Origin: Strigamia acuminata
Taxonomy: Eukaryota > Arthropoda > Chilopoda > Geophilomorpha > Linotaeniidae
DNA length: 64,000 bases
NCBI GenBank assembly: GCA_949358305.1
Contig: OX442316.1
Coordinates: 2,170,001-2,234,000, forward strand
Reading direction: 5' to 3'
In this document: positions 60,539-64,000 of the stretch, one piece after another
Layout: each line of letters opens with the position of its first letter
Position numbering within the stretch: the stretch's first letter is position 1
The notes under the pieces: model-generated
Databases searched by the model: none
What the model was told of the DNA's origin: nothing
Seen by the model: only the letters and a program-made list of their open reading frames with translations
Made by a program: the position numbers and the translations under genes

Positions 60539-63071
60539 TCAGTTTTCTGTTTTTGTTTTTTAGAATGTTTATTAGGAGTATGGAATTGAGAATGTATATT
60601 TGGTTTTGGAATAACTATAGAGTGAGTGAATTGCAGTGGGATTCAGCTTGGACGTGGTGGTTTTGTTTGCTGGGTGTTGATTTGGCTTATTATTGGTTTC
60701 ATCGGCTGGCACATGGTAAAATGGGTTGTTAGACTAAGGCGAGGAGATTTGCACAACTTTGAATTCAAGTTTTAATGGATAAAATTCAATTTTTACTTCT
60801 AAAAATTCAAATTTTTCAATTTTGACTTCAAAAAATTCAAATTTTTCAATTTTGACTTCAAAAAATTCAATTTTTGCTATTTTGAATTCAAAAAAATTCA
60901 ATTTTTGCAATTTTTACTTCAAAAAATTCAATTTTTGCAATTTTTACTTCAAAAAATTCAAATTTTACAATTTTTACTTCAAAAAAATTGAATTTTTGCA
61001 ATTTTCACTTCAAAAAATTCAATTTTTGCAATTTTTACTTCAAAAAATTCAAATTTTACAAATTTTACTTAAAATAAATTCAATTTTTGTAATTTTTACT
61101 TCAAATAAAATCAATTTTTGCAATTTTGACTTCAAAAAATTGAATTTTTGCAATTTTTACTTCAAAAAAATCAATTTTTGCAATTTTCACTTCAAAAAGT
61201 CCAATTTTCACTTCAAAAAGTCCAATTTTCACTTCAAAAATATTCAATTTTTACTTTCCGGTAATAATCTGTTTTATAACCACTACCTCAACCAAACCTC
61301 ACCACATTTCAGAAATAAACATCTTCTGGGCAGTGCACAGTGTCCACCACAGCTCAGAAGAATACAACATGACAACCGCTCTCCGATTATCCATCCTCCA
61401 TCCATACATAACATGGGTAATTCCTTCACCAACACCAAAACCACAAATCCACCCAACCAAACCCCCAAACTCTTTCAGATCTTCTACATGCCACTAGCAC
61501 TGTGCATCCCTCCATCCATATTCATGGTGCACGTCCAATTCAACTTAATCTACCAATTCTGGCTGCACACAACAACCATAGGAAAACTAGGCCTACTCGA
61601 ATACTTAGTCAACACTCCTGCGCACCACAGAGTCCATCATGGCAAGTTGTCACACAAAATTTAATTGAAAACACCAAAAATTAATTATTTTTTAGGCAGA
61701 AACAGATATTGCATTGACAAAAATTTTGGAGGGATTCTCATGATTTGGGACATCATTTTTGGATCGTTTCAAAATGAAGAAGAAGAAGTTGTGTATGGTG
61801 TCACAACACCCATAAACACATACAACCCCATAGATATTCAGGTGAAACGCCAATTTGGTTGGTATTTACTCTCTCCAACAGCATGTGAGGTCAGGAAAGG
61901 TCTGTGACCTTCAATTAGAGACATCTTGACCTCAAAATAGATTAGTTTCACTATAGTATCAACAGATTTGCTTGTTTTACCCCACCTAGTGTCAATTTCT
62001 GGTTGCTTAACTCCACCTAGTGTGATTTTTTGCAATTAGGGTGGCCATGTTGATCAAAAATCAAAACATTGAAGGTTTATTAATATTTTTTAAATTATAG
62101 TTTTGTCATTTTCTTCACATTTGGAGGCAGTTTTGGAGTATTGATGGATGGAAACATAAGTTGGGGGTGATTTTTAAAGGTCCAGGTTGGGCTCCTGGCA
62201 AACCAAGACTTGGATTGATGGAAGATATTCCAGATGTAATTTTTGTATTTAAGTTTTGGTATAGAAATTAATGAGCTGATTTATTATTTTTTTAATGTGG
62301 TTAGGTTCATGCTCCGGTGGAGAAATATAATCCTCACTTACCGGTTTGGTTGCAAGTTTATTACGCTATTCATTTTCTGCTTCTGCTGGCAGTCTACCAC
62401 GATTTTGCCGAAAAACATCAAGTAAGTCTACACTTTTCACCTTTGGATTTTCCTCTCAGCTAAACCTTGGTTTAGGGTGGTTAAACCACCCTGAGAATTC
62501 ACTAATTCTCATTGGCTGGCTCAAAATAAATCAATTGTTAGCCGGAGCGCTCTAATGTGATCAGCGTCCTCTTTCGCGAGGAAACAGCAGTAATTTGCCC
62601 ACTGACCAATGAGAATTAGTGGATTCTAAGGGTGGATTAGCAATTACAGGACCGAATTTGGACCTTTTAAGTGTAACTAAAAAATATTACTTTTCTTCGT
62701 TTTCTACGTAGGTTGCGGGAATAGTGAGTTCCAGCTGTGTTGTACTTTTCATATTTTTTACTGTGTATGTTATAGCAGTTAATCAGGAAATGAGGTTAGT
62801 TGAGCTTTATATTTGAGTTAATTAATTAATTATTAATTAGAAAAGATAGGAATTATTGTTTGTATTATTATTATTTTGTGGTTTTAGACCGACTGCATCG
62901 AATTATGAAGTGTGTCGAGTGGCTGTTTGGTTTTTAGTTAATAAATGGATGGAAATATCTCTTCCTGAATTAATGAAAACGATTTGCCATTCGTATTTCA
63001 CGTTCTCGGCTGTCATGTGGATGCTTGTGTACGCTAATTCCATGACGCGAGTTTGGATTAAAACTGCTTGA
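59640..63071 (+). CDS. AGMO: Alkylglycerol monooxygenase (AGMO/TMEM195), 10 exons
   Basis: Exons: 59640-59759, 60366-60493, 60564-60715, 61313-61416, 61479-61641, 61696-61841, 62101-62235, 62305-62421, 62712-62794, 62888-63071. They join in frame to 443 residues (human 445). The enzyme is a tetrahydrobiopterin-dependent di-iron membrane enzyme that cleaves the ether bond of alkylglycerols in the ER. The N-terminus has the family signature ETSYATIEEVPNYV. The histidine boxes of the fatty-acid hydroxylase superfamily are HRLAH (about 129-133), HSVHH (about 142-146) and HHRVHH (about 217-222). GRNRYCIDKNFGG and KGPGWAPGKPRLG are also conserved. Several hydrophobic segments flank these. The intron after exon 5 starts with GC (GCAAGT), the others with GT. 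Intron 3 contains a minisatellite. No disabling change is seen. Confidence 0.96.
60780..61260. repeat. 30-bp minisatellite in AGMO intron 3
   Basis: Unit TTCAATTTTTGCAATTTTTA plus CTTCAAAAAA, about 15 copies with drift, ending shortly before the exon 4 acceptor. It creates a long phenylalanine/asparagine-rich open frame that runs into AGMO exon code and is not itself a gene. Confidence 0.92.
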
Positions 63072-64000
63072 TATTAACAGTGCTGTATTGAAAACCAAAT
63101 AGAAATTAAAAATTATTATGTATTTTAACAAACAAAATGCATTTTTTAGGTTTAAATTACGATTATTTCTCGACGTAAACCCTTAGACATAAAAATAAAC
63201 TTTGTAGAAGAAAAATGCAGCTTTGGCCATAAAAATGCACTTTTTAGAAGAAAAATGCGTTTTCAAACTTAAATATGCTCTTTCAAGGCATAAAAATGCT
63301 CTTTCAAGGCATAAAAATGCTCTTTCAAGGCATAAAAATGCTCTTTCAAGGCATAAAAATGCTCTTTCAAGGCATAAAAATGCTCTTTCAAGGCATAAAA
63401 ATGCTCTTTCAAGGCATAAAAATGCTCTTTCAAGGCATAAAAATGCTCTTTCAAGGCATAAAAATGCTCTTTCAAGGCATAAAAATGCTCTTTCAAGGCA
63501 TAAAAATGCTCTTTCAAGGCATAAAAATGCTCTTTCAAGGTATAATAATGCTCTTCTAAGCTAAAATGCATAGAATGCACTTTTTTAAGCGTAAAATGCA
63601 CTTTTTACGTATGAAATGCAATTTTAAGTTTGAAAACACATGAAAATGCAATTTTTAAGTTTGAAAATACATAAAAATGCACTTTTATGCATGTAAATGC
63701 ATGTTTCATTTATGTTTTGTGCGTATACATGCACGTTGTAAGCATAAAACTCACTTTGTAGACGCATTACACCCTTTTTCTAATAAAACAAGGCCAACAA
63801 GCAATTGGGAAATGTATAATAAGTGCAATGTTTTTTAATCACCATATTTTCCACCGTCGATTACAGAAAACCTTGCAATTAATTTTGACGAAATCCACAT
63901 ACAAAACCTATTTGACTCAAAAGCGACAATTTAGACATCGATACAATACTATTTCCCCTCCATTAAGAAAAAAAATTGGATCAATCAATCAGTCGAATCA
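63072..64000. other. Downstream flank of AGMO, no gene recognised
   Basis: Contains the minisatellite at 63226-63560 and looser ATGCACTTTTT repeats up to about 63690. The last 300 bp show no convincing coding sequence. Confidence 0.6.
63226..63565. repeat. 21-bp minisatellite downstream of AGMO
   Basis: Unit CTCTTTCAAGGCATAAAAATG, about 13 almost identical copies. It is open in several frames on both strands, all artefacts of a 21-bp (multiple of three) unit without stop codons. Confidence 0.97.

Noticed and set aside
63223-63601. Open frames with repeated NALSRHK or HFYALKE peptides
   Set aside because: A 21-bp unit is a multiple of three, so stop-free frames arise on both strands. No domain or gene context.

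Overview
The window is nuclear DNA of an invertebrate animal, most likely an arthropod (moderate to low confidence). Its host genes have introns and belong to metazoan families. The transposon mix (Copia, BEL/Pao, Gypsy remnants, hAT, Tc1/mariner-like and Harbinger-like MITEs) also fits. There is no bacterial, organellar or phage material. Most open frames are transposon code or translations of minisatellites.

Layout. 1-4031: a Copia-type LTR followed by a 5'-truncated Copia pol with a different 3' LTR. 4032-39829: three tandem, apparently intact, 8-exon cytochrome P450 genes (CYP2-clan type, all + strand), with relics of a fourth copy between the second and third. The third gene has a 14-kb intron 2 holding a four-level nest: P450 intron, then a palindromic Harbinger-like foldback element (target-site duplication TAA), then a BEL/Pao retrotransposon (ACCAG), then a Copia deletion derivative (TAAGC). 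41567-48620 (- strand): a complete M13 (neprilysin/ECE-like) metallopeptidase gene that I could reconstruct in 18 exons, with altered substrate and transition-state residues. 50145-57724 (- strand): a complete phosphatidylinositol 4-kinase beta gene (13 exons, 853 codons). 59640-63071 (+ strand): a complete alkylglycerol monooxygenase gene (10 exons, 443 residues), divergent from PI4KB across a 1.9-kb spacer.

The three single-copy genes are housekeeping or membrane-enzyme genes with no operon-like link. The P450 cluster looks like a young tandem family. Shared MITE insertions and a shared intron-2 minisatellite group copies 2 and 3 against copy 1, and several insertions have a clean empty site in a sister copy.

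Non-coding DNA is full of minisatellites whose units cluster at 20-21 bp and about 28-30 bp. They alternate A-runs and T-runs, so many are spaced near the DNA helical repeat. Exon boundaries below come from reading-frame continuity, splice dinucleotides and family consensus, without transcript data.
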